This document shows positions 1-8,192 of a stretch of 27,043 nucleotides of DNA, in pieces (position 1 is the first letter of the stretch; every line of letters begins with the position of its first letter). Source of the DNA: Ichthyosporea sp. XGB-2017a (taxonomy: Eukaryota; Opisthokonta; Ichthyosporea); contig PDIM01000051.1 in NCBI GenBank assembly GCA_002811675.1, positions 1 to 27,043 of the forward strand, written 5' to 3'. A program made the position numbers and the translations under genes. The notes below the pieces were generated by a model. That model was not told the origin of the DNA. It saw only the letters and a program-made list of their open reading frames with translations, and ran no database searches.

Positions 1-23
1 AAAAAAAGAAAGGGCAAACAAAA

Positions 24-54
<31 letters not shown>

Positions 55-79
55 TTAAAAAAAATAAAAAAAAAAAAAA
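1..79. repeat. A-rich low-complexity tract
   Basis: Almost every base is A, broken by a few G, C and T. The tract lies about 470 bases upstream of the first gene. It may be a natural homopolymer-rich spacer, or low-quality sequence at a contig edge. Nothing in it looks coding. Confidence 0.85.
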
Positions 80-548
80 AGGAAGACGTATTTGATCATG
101 ACCTGCCTAGAGTCGCATTTTTCATGGTTTTTTTTTATTTATTATTTCTGGGCCTCTGTGGATTTCCCTCGGGGGAATACAACGAGGTTCTATATTAAGG
201 TTACTGCGGTTCGGTGTACGTCCAAAAGGGGGGCTAACTGAGGATTGGTGACTGCATAAATAGGGACAAAGTGATTTCTTGTCCATAGGTGTCTCTATAT
301 ATATATGTTGATGTGACGTTCTTTAGCGGCTAATTAAAGCCAATTAACACCAACGCACAGAACACTTTAATGTTCGCGTATATTGTATAGGTACGTCGTC
401 GAAATAGTCCGCTCACTGGTTTAAAAGAAAAGGAGTTGTCCTTACTTGCCGCGGCCGATGAAATGAAAACAAGACGATATTGATTTTGGTCGATTTTGAA
501 ACAGTCGATTTTATTTATATTGAATATTTTTAAACAAGAGAAACAACA
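80..548. other. Non-coding leader and likely promoter of the coiled-coil gene
   Basis: No convincing reading frame on either strand. It holds a short TA run near 297-308 and T-rich stretches near 127-147 and 480-535. The ATG at 549 follows an A-rich context, as expected for a eukaryotic start. I see no recognisable promoter element beyond AT-richness. Confidence 0.5.
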
Positions 549-1259
549 ATGAGTTATCCTAGCCTTTTTCCTCCTATAAAAAAGACCGCAAGCTCTGGGC
601 ACAAGTCCCAGACGGTTGGAAAGCCTGATAAACAAAAGCAACAGCTGGCACAAGACAAGTACTATTCTAAAATGTTGCAGGAAAAGGAAGACCTGGCACT
701 TGCCCTTAAGTTACAAGAATCAGAACATCGAAGAGCGGGTCACAACGTTCATGTTTATAGTAGTTATTTTGAGCACCCCTCTGAACCGCTGAGATCACAA
801 CGTAAAGAAGACACAGAGGCATTGCTCTTACAGCAAATTTTTGATTTGAAAAAGGAGCTAGAAAATCAAAAGGCACAGCAGAATTCCCAGTTACAAAATA
901 TGGGCCAGCAGCAAAATCAGATAGGAAGCTACATAAGTCAGTTTGAAAAACAACTTGCTGAGCTCAAAGAACAAGCAGGGGAAGGTCAGAGTAATGAGAT
1001 TGAGATATCGAGACTAAGGAATGCTCACCAAGAACGAATTGAGTCTATGGCTCGGACACGGACCCTCATAGACATGAATGAGGGGGAGCAAGAAAGTATG
1101 CTCGAGCAGCATGAGAAAATGATTCAAGAACAGGCCTTGAAGATGGAAGCTGCTAAGCAAGAGCAAAAGCTGAAGCTACAGCAAAAGCTCAAAGAAAGAA
1201 GAATGCAGAAGACCCCAAGTGCATCAGCGAACACAAGCAGTGCCTCCATTGAAATTTAA
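549..1259 (+). CDS. Coiled-coil protein of unknown function, 236 aa
   Basis: An intronless frame with an ATG start. Residues about 1-35 are a short polar, lysine-rich leader. Residues about 36-65 form a charged helix containing EDLALALKLQESE, which loosely resembles a ubiquitin-interacting motif but has Gln where that motif has its conserved Ser. Residues about 85-225 are dominated by Gln, Glu, Lys and Leu in heptad-like spacing, typical of long coiled coils, and the last 15 residues are Ser/Thr/Ala-rich and probably disordered. No signal peptide or membrane segment is visible. I do not recognise the family. It faces the biotin ligase gene, with only 18 bases between the two stop codons, and its AATAAA signal lies inside that gene's coding region. 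A structural or scaffold role is a guess from composition only. Confidence 0.75.
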   Translation: MSYPSLFPPIKKTASSGHKSQTVGKPDKQKQQLAQDKYYSKMLQEKEDLALALKLQESEHRRAGHNVHVYSSYFEHPSEPLRSQRKEDTEALLLQQIFDLKKELENQKAQQNSQLQNMGQQQNQIGSYISQFEKQLAELKEQAGEGQSNEIEISRLRNAHQERIESMARTRTLIDMNEGEQESMLEQHEKMIQEQALKMEAAKQEQKLKLQQKLKERRMQKTPSASANTSSASIEI

Positions 1260-1277
1260 GAACATAAGACACAGCCT

Positions 1278-2432
1278 TTACTTTACTTTCATTAAATTAT
1301 GTAATAAATCAAGACTAGTAAGATCAGGGTGAACTTCAAACGGCCTCTTTGGCGGTCCCGGCTCATCGGGTCTTACAGTCAAATATCCAGACGTTAGAGA
1401 TATGCCCTCTATTCGGACGTCCTTTCCTCCTTCCCCACCAATGCTTTTGTCAATTTTAACTTGTTGGCCCGAGTGCAACCACAGGCCATAATAATTCTTC
1501 ACAAAAGGCTCAAATCCTTGTTCAAGAAACTGAGTATGCCTTCTTTCCATCCTATTTAGAAAGTCGGCCAGAACATCTTCTCTTCCGGGGAGTGCGTGGT
1601 TTCCGTTACTTGTTCCCAATCGTTCTAGAGCTGAGCGTAAAGATATGAAAGGGTGCTCATTAGTTATATTTGCTCCCACACCAACAATTACTTTAAAACA
1701 ATTCCCCGTCTGGTCATATTCGGAATTACAGATTATCCCTCCCAGTTTGGTGCCATTGATGTACATATCATTCGGCCACTTTAAACGACAAAGATTAGCC
1801 AAATCACAGTCTTTCCCAACGCACTTTGTAATGATACTGTTCAATGACTCAGCCATGAGAAGTGACACAAAGTATTGAATAAACACAAGCCGACTGTTAT
1901 ATTTCTGTTCAATATTCCAAGTAAATGAAAAGGACAGACACCCACTTGGTGAAACCCATGCGTTCTTCCCGCGACCTCTACCGTTCACCTGCTCATCAGC
2001 AATAAACACAGTACCATTTGGCAACACCCCTCTCATCCCTATTAGAAAATCTTGAGTTGAAGGCACAATTGGCGAGTACATAGTGTTCATTAAAGAAAAG
2101 CCACTTCCCGACCTCGAGCTTTTCCCAAACACTAAATTATCTTTTCCAAGTAGGCTCCTAAACTTTTCAAAATCAAATCTTTCCTCCCCTGAGTCGTCAA
2201 CTTTTCCCTTCAAAGCATTTCCCAAAACATGCACGATCTCCCTTCCAGTACCCGTAGACAGTGCCCCACGCATAGTCAAGGCTGGTTCCAAATCATGGCA
2301 ACAATAGACACGATACGCACGCTTGGCATATACACTGGGGCATTTCCCATCCACTACCATCCACTTTGAGCCAATTCTACAGCTTTCCCCTTTCAAAATC
2401 GAACCGTACCCGACAAGGCGACTGGACATCAT
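1278..2432 (-). CDS. HLCS: Biotin--protein ligase (holocarboxylase synthetase), 384 aa
   Basis: Joins biotin to a lysine of biotin-dependent carboxylases by way of biotinyl-AMP; the main targets are acetyl-CoA, pyruvate and propionyl-CoA carboxylases. Visible hallmarks, counting from the ATG at 2432: PSTQD (124-128), the biotinyl-AMP loop GRGRGK (151-156) followed by SPSG, the catalytic-core KWPND (218-222) with KLGGI (229-233), and GVGANITN (251-258). A C-terminal beta-barrel cap follows. The first ~110 residues are not conserved; they are basic and Cys/Ser-rich, and could hold a targeting signal. The open frame runs on upstream to 2474 but begins with GTG, so I chose the tandem ATGs at 2432/2429; an unseen 5' exon cannot be excluded. 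The gene is intronless and divergent from CHMP5. I found no canonical polyadenylation signal within 150 bases of its stop. Confidence 0.93.
   Translation of the reverse strand: MMSSRLVGYGSILKGESCRIGSKWMVVDGKCPSVYAKRAYRVYCCHDLEPALTMRGALSTGTGREIVHVLGNALKGKVDDSGEERFDFEKFRSLLGKDNLVFGKSSRSGSGFSLMNTMYSPIVPSTQDFLIGMRGVLPNGTVFIADEQVNGRGRGKNAWVSPSGCLSFSFTWNIEQKYNSRLVFIQYFVSLLMAESLNSIITKCVGKDCDLANLCRLKWPNDMYINGTKLGGIICNSEYDQTGNCFKVIVGVGANITNEHPFISLRSALERLGTSNGNHALPGREDVLADFLNRMERRHTQFLEQGFEPFVKNYYGLWLHSGQQVKIDKSIGGEGGKDVRIEGISLTSGYLTVRPDEPGPPKRPFEVHPDLTSLDLLHNLMKVK
1303..1308 (+). terminator. Polyadenylation signal AATAAA for the coiled-coil gene
   Basis: An exact AATAAA 44 bases after the stop codon. 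It lies within the 3' end of the biotin ligase coding region on the other strand, so the two transcripts should overlap. A variant ATTAAA sits just before it at 1291. Confidence 0.6.
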
Positions 2433-2790
2433 ACTCTGAAATCTACAGCACACAGCAGAGCACGCCAAATCCACTTTTGTACGCTACAGAAATAAATATC
2501 AGTGACACATAATTATAAAAAATATAAAATTAAAGAAACCCCATTTTTATGAATTTGTAATTTTTGGCCGGCCGCAGGAATTGTATTTCGCTTCTTTGTT
2601 TATTTTATTACTGCAACTGTCTTTATAAATTTGTTGGTTTTAAATTTAGATTTTGCGGATTTTATTGATTTTGAGTTGTTGTCTTTTTTGTTGTTGTTAT
2701 TTTGCTTGTGTGACAGCAGGCACTTGGAAATATTTTCTTTTTGTTTTTCTTTTTTTGTATTTTAATTAAGTTTTTTTGTGAAGTGGAAGA
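2433..2790. promoter_or_regulatory. Shared divergent promoter region, biotin ligase / CHMP5
   Basis: About 360 bases separate the two start codons. The part next to CHMP5 (2640-2780) is strongly T-rich with TTG and TTTTTG runs, and the centre has a GC-rich palindromic GGCCGGCC at about 2567. No gene fits here. The promoter role is inferred from position. Confidence 0.5.
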
Positions 2791-3602
2791 ATGAAAAGAC
2801 TTTTTGGGAAACAGAAGGCGAAGGAACCAGCACCGTCTTTGAATGATGCGATTCAGGGTGTGGACGGGCGAGTGGATGGAGTGGAAGCGAAGATTAAAAA
2901 GCTTGACCAGGAATTGATCAAATATAGAGATCAAATGAAAAAAATGAGGGATGGCCCAGCCAAGGTTAGTGCATTTTGTTTATATTTTCTCTCCCTCCGT
3001 TTGCACGCAAGCGACAAATTGTGGAAGTAGAGTTGGTTTTCTAGTAGTTATAGGTTTCTAATCTGCTCTGTTTTTTTTTTTAATACGTGTAGAATTCGGT
3101 TAAGCAACGGGCCCTGAGGATTGTAAAGCAAAAACGCATGTACGAGGGCCAGAGGGATCAATTAATGCAACAGAGCTTTAATATGGAACAGGCTAACTTT
3201 ACGACACAGACATTGAAGGATACAGCTGTAACAGTAGATGCCATGCGAGCAGGCATGCGTGAAATGAAAACTGCGAACAAAAAGCTTAATGTAGATCAGA
3301 TTGATGATCTGCAGGACGAATTGGCAGATATGATGGAAGATGCAAATATTATTCAAGAGTCACTGGGACGTACATATGGCCTTCCTGATGATGTAGATGA
3401 AGCTGACCTGGAAGCTGAGCTTGAAGGCCTGGGGGATTACGAATTCGAGGAAGACACTTCATTTCTGGACGAAGCTACAGCTGCTCCTGATGCTCCTGTT
3501 GATTTGCCGGAACTTGATGCTGGAAAGGAAAGTGAAGGAACAGACAAAGTGAAGGTGGATGAGTTTGGCTTGCCTGTTGTGCCTCAAATGACAACTTCGT
3601 AA
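2791..3602 (+). CDS. CHMP5: ESCRT-III subunit CHMP5 / VPS60, 227 aa, two exons
   Basis: An SNF7-family protein of the ESCRT-III machinery. It acts late in multivesicular body sorting and binds the VPS4 cofactor VTA1/LIP5. Exons are 2791-2964 and 3093-3602. The 128-base GT-AG intron starts GTTAGT, ends in a T-run plus GTGTAG, and falls after GPAK. Matches to animal CHMP5 run end to end: MKRLFGK start, [22 protein letters not shown] (with KQKRMYE identical), [51 protein letters not shown] and the C-terminal VDEFGLP. The length is close to the 219 aa of human CHMP5. The basic N-terminal half and acidic C-terminal tail are typical of autoinhibited ESCRT-III subunits. It converges on the zinc-finger gene, and the two 3' ends overlap or nearly do. 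Confidence 0.97.
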
Positions 3603-3757
3603 ATTTCAGGGTGAGAACTTGCTCTGTTGTTATAGTGCATGCTATAACATTCCCCTTTACTCACGAGTGACCAGTTGCACTACCTTCTGTGAAGGGCAAT
3701 GGTATACTCAGCGTCTCAACTTTTTACCTTTCGAAACTTTTATAGTGCTATACATTA

Positions 3758-3763
3758 TTTATT
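3758..3763 (-). terminator. Polyadenylation signal AATAAA for the zinc-finger gene
   Basis: An exact AATAAA on the minus strand (TTTATT on plus), 68 bases past the stop codon. It lies on the CHMP5 side of the CHMP5 signal at 3796, so the two mRNAs should be complementary over some tens of bases. Confidence 0.6.
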
Positions 3764-3795
3764 TGCTATTTACATTGTTTTTTAAAAATTTTAAA

Positions 3796-3801
3796 AATAA
3801 A
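3796..3801 (+). terminator. Polyadenylation signal AATAAA for CHMP5
   Basis: An exact AATAAA 194 bases after the stop codon and only 30 bases before the end of the oppositely transcribed zinc-finger gene, in an AT-rich stretch. Confidence 0.6.
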
Positions 3802-3830
3802 ACATTGTTGCTGGCAGTGGTTTTATAATA

Positions 3831-5678
3831 TTAATCAATGTAATTCATCCAAAAGTGTGATTCTGAATTGTCATTAACTGTATTGTCATTCAGTGTGGGA
3901 GAGTTAAGATTGTGTATGTTGTCATTTGTAGTGTTAGCGTAGTGTCCTTGAGAAGGACTGGATGGGTTAAAGAGTGACATGTTTGCAAAGTTTGCATCGC
4001 CACTATAATCTTTCACTCCAAACCCATCATTCATGACCGGAACAATAGGTAGCTGACAATTGACATCCGCATATGAGCCGCGGAGGTCCATTAAGTTTTG
4101 GCCATCGAACAAATTATCCATTTCAATGTCTCCATGTTTCACACTAGCCATGCTTCCGTTCATATTGTGCATTTTATATTCTTGGAGGTTGTGCATTTGT
4201 GCAAGTTCGGAGTCCAGCTCTGCCATACGTAAAACTTCAGGTGAGAATGATGGTGAAGTGGAAGCAGAGCTAGTTTGGTTATGTATGGAACGGTTTTCTG
4301 AAGCTAGGTGAGAGGGTGACTGGTGACTAACAAGAGGGCTTGCATCGATTGGTGAGTAAGAGTCACTGGTTATCGCACTACTAGTCCTTCTGTGCAGTGC
4401 TCCAATAGAGGCTGCAACTCTATTAATGCTACCACGCCTACTATAGGGCGTTGCAGATGCATCGCTCTTTCTTCTTTGGGATCTAGCAACAGAAGCCCCT
4501 TTTGAGCGAGGTTCACGAGGAGACTTGACTTTTTCAGGAATATCTTCGCCTTTCGTAACAATAACAGATAGTCTTCGCTTCTGCTCCTCCTTTTTAACAC
4601 TTTGAGCCAAATCTTTGGCATTTGTACTTTCTACAGGTTCCGTTTCATTACCAGGGATAACTGTTTTGAGCAGGTTGAAATGGTTTATAGCATCACCCAC
4701 CAGGTTGTCACGCTGGGACACTGATATTTCAGGATGATCCTTGAGATGCTTTTTCAGTGACCTTTGATGATAATATTTTCTATCACAACCTTCTTTGGGG
4801 CACGTGAACTTCTTAAACCCGGAGTGAGTCTCAATGTGTGTTCTCAAGCTATCAGCCCTTGGAAAACTTTTGTTGCATCCTTCAAGGGGACAAACGTGGG
4901 GTTTTTCTCCACTGTGGCATCTAAAGTGATTAACCAACTTACTTTTTTTGCAAAATGAAAATCCTTTGCGAACACAAGTTCTCCATAAGCAGCAAAATTC
5001 TTTCATGTCACCAGAAAGGTGTTTCTCTTTACAATGATCAATGAGCCCCTGTCTGTCTTCAAAGACTTTATCACAATCCCCCCATTTGCACGAAAAAACA
5101 TCCTCCTTTTCTTCCTCTTCATTTTTCACTCTCTTTTTCTGCTCTTGTTTTGCTTTCATTGCTTGTTCCTTCTTTTCTTTCTTCTCTTTCATAAGCTGTT
5201 CCTTCTTTAGCTTTCTTTCAAGTGCCTTTTTTTCTTTTTCAGCTGCTTTCTCTGCCTTCGTTTTCTTTTCCGCTTTCACAGTTGGCAATGCAGAAGATTT
5301 CGGAGAGGAATCCTCAGACACGGCGCCTTGTATTGTTGAGTCCAAGTTATGAGCCATGTACCCTGCAGGCAACGCAAAGTCTGGTCCCTCGTTCAACTCT
5401 TCCATTAAAATCGTTTCTACATCATTCAATGGCGATGTGCACGGGGACATATCTTGCGGGCTTATATCAGTAAAAATAGTCTCTGCACTGCTAAAAGGTG
5501 CTTGCATACTATCCAAATTAAACACATTATTGTTTTCAAGTGCGGTGTTTACTGTCAAAGGGGACGAGGGAACACTACTGCCATCGTCCTTGGCATTCCA
5601 ATCATTCAAGTTTGCTCTACTAAGCAATGTAGGCAAAGATACCCTCCTATTTGTATTCATGTACTGAAGCCTGTCCAT
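3831..5678 (-). CDS. C2H2 zinc-finger transcription factor, GLI/ZIC-like, 615 aa
   Basis: Very likely a nuclear DNA-binding regulator. Four C2H2 fingers lie at about residues 197-220, 229-255, 263-285 and 293-315. The first is C-x4-C-x12-H-x4-H and the second C-x4-C-x15-H-x3-H; these are the spacings of fingers 1 and 2 in GLI and ZIC proteins. The linker text KLVNHFRCHSGEKPHVCP closely parallels ZIC/GLI. GLI and ZIC have five fingers and fungal PacC three, so four is unusual. Before the fingers is a Lys/Glu-rich charged helix (about 135-192) that may hold nuclear localisation signals. Both flanks are Ser/Asn/Pro-rich with several SP sites, suggesting phosphorylation and disorder. The ATG at 5678 is preceded in frame by a stop within about 80 bases. 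The gene is intronless. Its targets are unknown. Confidence 0.9.
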   Translation of the reverse strand: MDRLQYMNTNRRVSLPTLLSRANLNDWNAKDDGSSVPSSPLTVNTALENNNVFNLDSMQAPFSSAETIFTDISPQDMSPCTSPLNDVETILMEELNEGPDFALPAGYMAHNLDSTIQGAVSEDSSPKSSALPTVKAEKKTKAEKAAEKEKKALERKLKKEQLMKEKKEKKEQAMKAKQEQKKRVKNEEEEKEDVFSCKWGDCDKVFEDRQGLIDHCKEKHLSGDMKEFCCLWRTCVRKGFSFCKKSKLVNHFRCHSGEKPHVCPLEGCNKSFPRADSLRTHIETHSGFKKFTCPKEGCDRKYYHQRSLKKHLKDHPEISVSQRDNLVGDAINHFNLLKTVIPGNETEPVESTNAKDLAQSVKKEEQKRRLSVIVTKGEDIPEKVKSPREPRSKGASVARSQRRKSDASATPYSRRGSINRVAASIGALHRRTSSAITSDSYSPIDASPLVSHQSPSHLASENRSIHNQTSSASTSPSFSPEVLRMAELDSELAQMHNLQEYKMHNMNGSMASVKHGDIEMDNLFDGQNLMDLRGSYADVNCQLPIVPVMNDGFGVKDYSGDANFANMSLFNPSSPSQGHYANTTNDNIHNLNSPTLNDNTVNDNSESHFWMNYID

Positions 5679-7003
5679 ATTTAAGCCATTCGCTATACAG
5701 TTCTTATCACGCGGAAAGAAATAGGTAACAAAAAAATCAGCTCCTAACTCAAACTATAATACTATTCAAACTCGGCAACAGAACTAAAATAAAAAACAAA
5801 TCAAACTCAACAAAATCAACTACACCACAAAATCAACTGCACCAACACCAAATCAAATTAATCCACCCAACCCCTTCAAAAACACCTTTGAATAACAAAT
5901 AGTGGGAACTATTGTAGTTACAACATAAACAAAGGACAATGGCGTTGCTTCTCTCCTGTGAAACATTAAGGGAATTTACAGACAGAAAATGGGGAATGGC
6001 CCGTACAGACTGCAATGTAACTGATGGGATTCTAGCCGCAGCCATATGCAGATAATCTAAATGGGGGAAGGAGGGGGGGGTTAATGGCAGAAGTTTAGAA
6101 TTGCAAAATAGTGTTCATACACCGACTATTGTACTTGTTCACATTGACGAATTAATGGGGAGGCATCACTGTTACTGATTTTGGACGAGGGAAAATCAAA
6201 ATTATTGGAAATACAAAATCATCATGAGGAAATATTTGACATATTACATAGACGTACATAGTAGTATATAATAATTCAATATTAGCCCAGCTGATCGGTG
6301 TCAATCCACACTGAGATGCATAACCCTATAGAGGGATAGCCAAATTTACACTTGCGGTCAATAGTATAGCTGGGGTAGTACGTTATTTATACAGTATGTA
6401 GTACATGGCTAAGATTCTGTAGCACTTTGAGCTGTGGTTATATAGCGGCCTGTGAATTTCACAGATCTTGCGACAAAGAAGCAGCAAGTATTTGTCCATT
6501 TTCCCATATATTTCAGCTTCAAAATAGAAATTTCCCAAATTGCACATGTTGGTGTGCGCGAGCATATCATTTAGGACTTGTGTGGACTTGCAGTGTGGCG
6601 TTAATTAGCTGTTTTAGGGTGAAGGTGGCGCATCCAGCAGCTCGGCCCGCCAGCCAAAATTAAAGCCACCATTTTCTAGAAAAGTGCTTTTTAAAAGCCG
6701 CGTAATTATTGCCCAAGATGTATTCTCGTTCAAATGGCTTGAATTTGCAATTCATGTATTGCTCTGGCCGAGGGCTCCGTCGGCGCTAGGATCGGCGCAC
6801 GTGGAATTCTTTTTCGACCCTGCACTTATATAGAACTCATTATATGATTATATAGCAAGTTGTTTTTGAATTATTCAATTATGGTGCTTCTTCATCATTG
6901 ACTGCAATCAATGGGCCCATTAATGAATTTTTTGGGATTGAAAATAGGAAAAGAATGCAAAACATATTTTGAACAAGCAGGAGGTGGATTGAAACCCAGT
7001 TGT
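5679..7003. other. Long intergenic region upstream of the zinc-finger gene
   Basis: No gene I can support. Positions 5750-5870 are A/C-rich on plus (T/G-rich on the zinc-finger gene's strand) and could be its 5' leader. A G-run sits at 6066-6079. A CAGCTGAT motif lies at 6288-6295. A small GC-rich island near 6765-6800, in otherwise AT-rich sequence, holds two copies of TCGGCGC 12 bases apart (6780-6786 and 6792-6798). The few open frames (for example 5833-6045 on minus) show no protein-like composition or family signature. Confidence 0.5.
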
Positions 7004-7009
7004 TTTATT
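7004..7009 (-). terminator. Polyadenylation signal AATAAA for the unknown spliced gene
   Basis: An exact minus-strand AATAAA about 145 bases past the inferred stop codon at 7154, the right side and distance for the spliced gene ending there. Confidence 0.45.
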
Positions 7010-7153
7010 CTGAAGTGTTATATATATAGGCAGGCATTCTTTCAAAACCGGATATTTGATTCCTTTATCTTCTTTTGGAAACTTACAGATGTCATGTGGG
7101 GAGTATAAGTAGCAATTCCCTTTGCTTGGGGGAAGGGATCACCTCATTTCATA

Positions 7154-7859
7154 TCAAATTTGCTCTTCGTGTGGTAAGATGTACCTCATCACCGCATCTT
7201 TATTCAAAATATGAAGAGGACGAACACTGTTTAATCAAAATGCCGACATTACGGGGGCGTTGCTGAATTTGCTGCCAGAATGAAGCTACAAACCAATTGA
7301 AACTCACCTATTAGGCACGCCCATAAACTCATAGTCTGATTCATAGACTTGTGAAAGTGGGTAATTGACTAATATAACGGCACGGGTGTATTCTCGCCTT
7401 ATATCATCTAACATACTTTGATTTAAGTTACTTTTGGGGGCTTTTGGCACCCGGCAAATTCTAATAGCAGCAGGCTGTCCTCCAAGTCTCAGTGAATTGT
7501 ATTCATGAGGGACGGATCCATTTCCATTGCCTATCTTCTTCCATCCAGCTTGGCTCAAAGATTTGTCACCCGCTTCGATGGAAAGGATAAACCACTTCCC
7601 ATTAAAATCAAAGAAATGCTCTTATGGTCTCACACCCAGCTGTCAATTAGCACAATTTGGATTTCTCTTTGGAAGTAAAATAGCAACCGTACCTTGCTTC
7701 ACCATTCTTTAGGGTCGGCTTAAGTGCATGTCGACAAATTCTCAGAGAAAAACCCCAGTGACCTATTTGCCAGTCTTTTGGGAAAGTGTGCGTTTTTAGT
7801 GTAGTTGTTTGTACATCTGTGGCAAATGTTCCCGAGAGGTCTCTTCTCAGACTGATCAT
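7154..7859 (-). CDS. Unknown protein encoded by at least three exons, about 180 aa
   Basis: I do not recognise the family. Three minus-strand segments join in frame: 7859-7703, 7620-7308 and 7226-7154. The introns are 82 and 81 bases, as short as others in this window. The second donor (AG|GTGAGT) is near-consensus, with acceptor AAACAG. The first is weaker (GTGAAG donor, CATAAG acceptor), but a branch-point-like CTAAT lies 28 bases upstream. The reading has a balanced, protein-like composition: KDWQIGHWGFSLRICRHAL in exon one, FDFNGKWFILSIEAGDKSL and DDIRREYTRAVILVNYPL in exon two, ending LPHEEQI. No signal peptide or membrane helix is evident in this version. The frame is open above 7859 (AYYNGPCLL) up to a pyrimidine-rich acceptor near 7902-7906, so a first exon from ATG 8024 (intron about 7991-7905, weak donor) is possible. 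Divergent from the aldo/keto reductase. Confidence 0.55.
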
Positions 7860-8024
7860 AAGAAGGCAAGGGCCATTATAATAAGCCAGGCCAGTACCAT
7901 TCTGCTGCACCAGTCGTTTGGTCCGAATTCAAGCGAAGAGGAACAACAGCAGGGATATATCAAGACTCAAATGACAGAACCCCTGTCTGACACTAAATGG
8001 CAATAATAAATCTGTTGTTGGCAT

Positions 8025-8192
8025 TCTGAATTGATAATTCCCATAACATGATCAGCTGTTCATTGTTTGGTTTGTTTTATTATTATATTTATTTGCTGGC
8101 TTTGTGTTGTGTTGTTTGGGTTTGATATCTCGGCGGAAGCCAATCTAGCTGTCTTTTGCACGTCTATCGTGGACTGAGAAGGGGTGTGAAGG
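8025..8192. promoter_or_regulatory. Divergent promoter, unknown gene / aldo-keto reductase
   Basis: A short T-rich spacer between the reductase ATG (8193) and the most upstream plausible ATG of the unknown gene (8024). It contains an ATCAGCTG motif at 8051-8058 that recurs in other intergenic parts of this window, and repeated TTTGTTT/TTGTGTTG runs. The promoter role is inferred from position. Confidence 0.4.

Noticed and set aside
2433-2474. Longer biotin ligase N-terminus beginning at 2474
   Set aside because: That codon is GTG. The first ATG in frame is at 2432, and the extra residues are not conserved.
3619-3828. Plus-strand frame after CHMP5
   Set aside because: Starts with TTG, lies in the CHMP5 3' untranslated region across the polyadenylation signal, and is hydrophobic only because the DNA is T-rich.
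5833-6045. 70-codon ATG-started frame on minus, upstream of the zinc-finger gene
   Set aside because: Composition is not protein-like, no family signature, and the only splice-like pair inside would make an intron of under 40 bases. At most a leader ORF.
7809-8006. Plus-strand frame with a CxxC near its start
   Set aside because: Starts with TTG, ends without a family match, and lies opposite the better-supported spliced gene.
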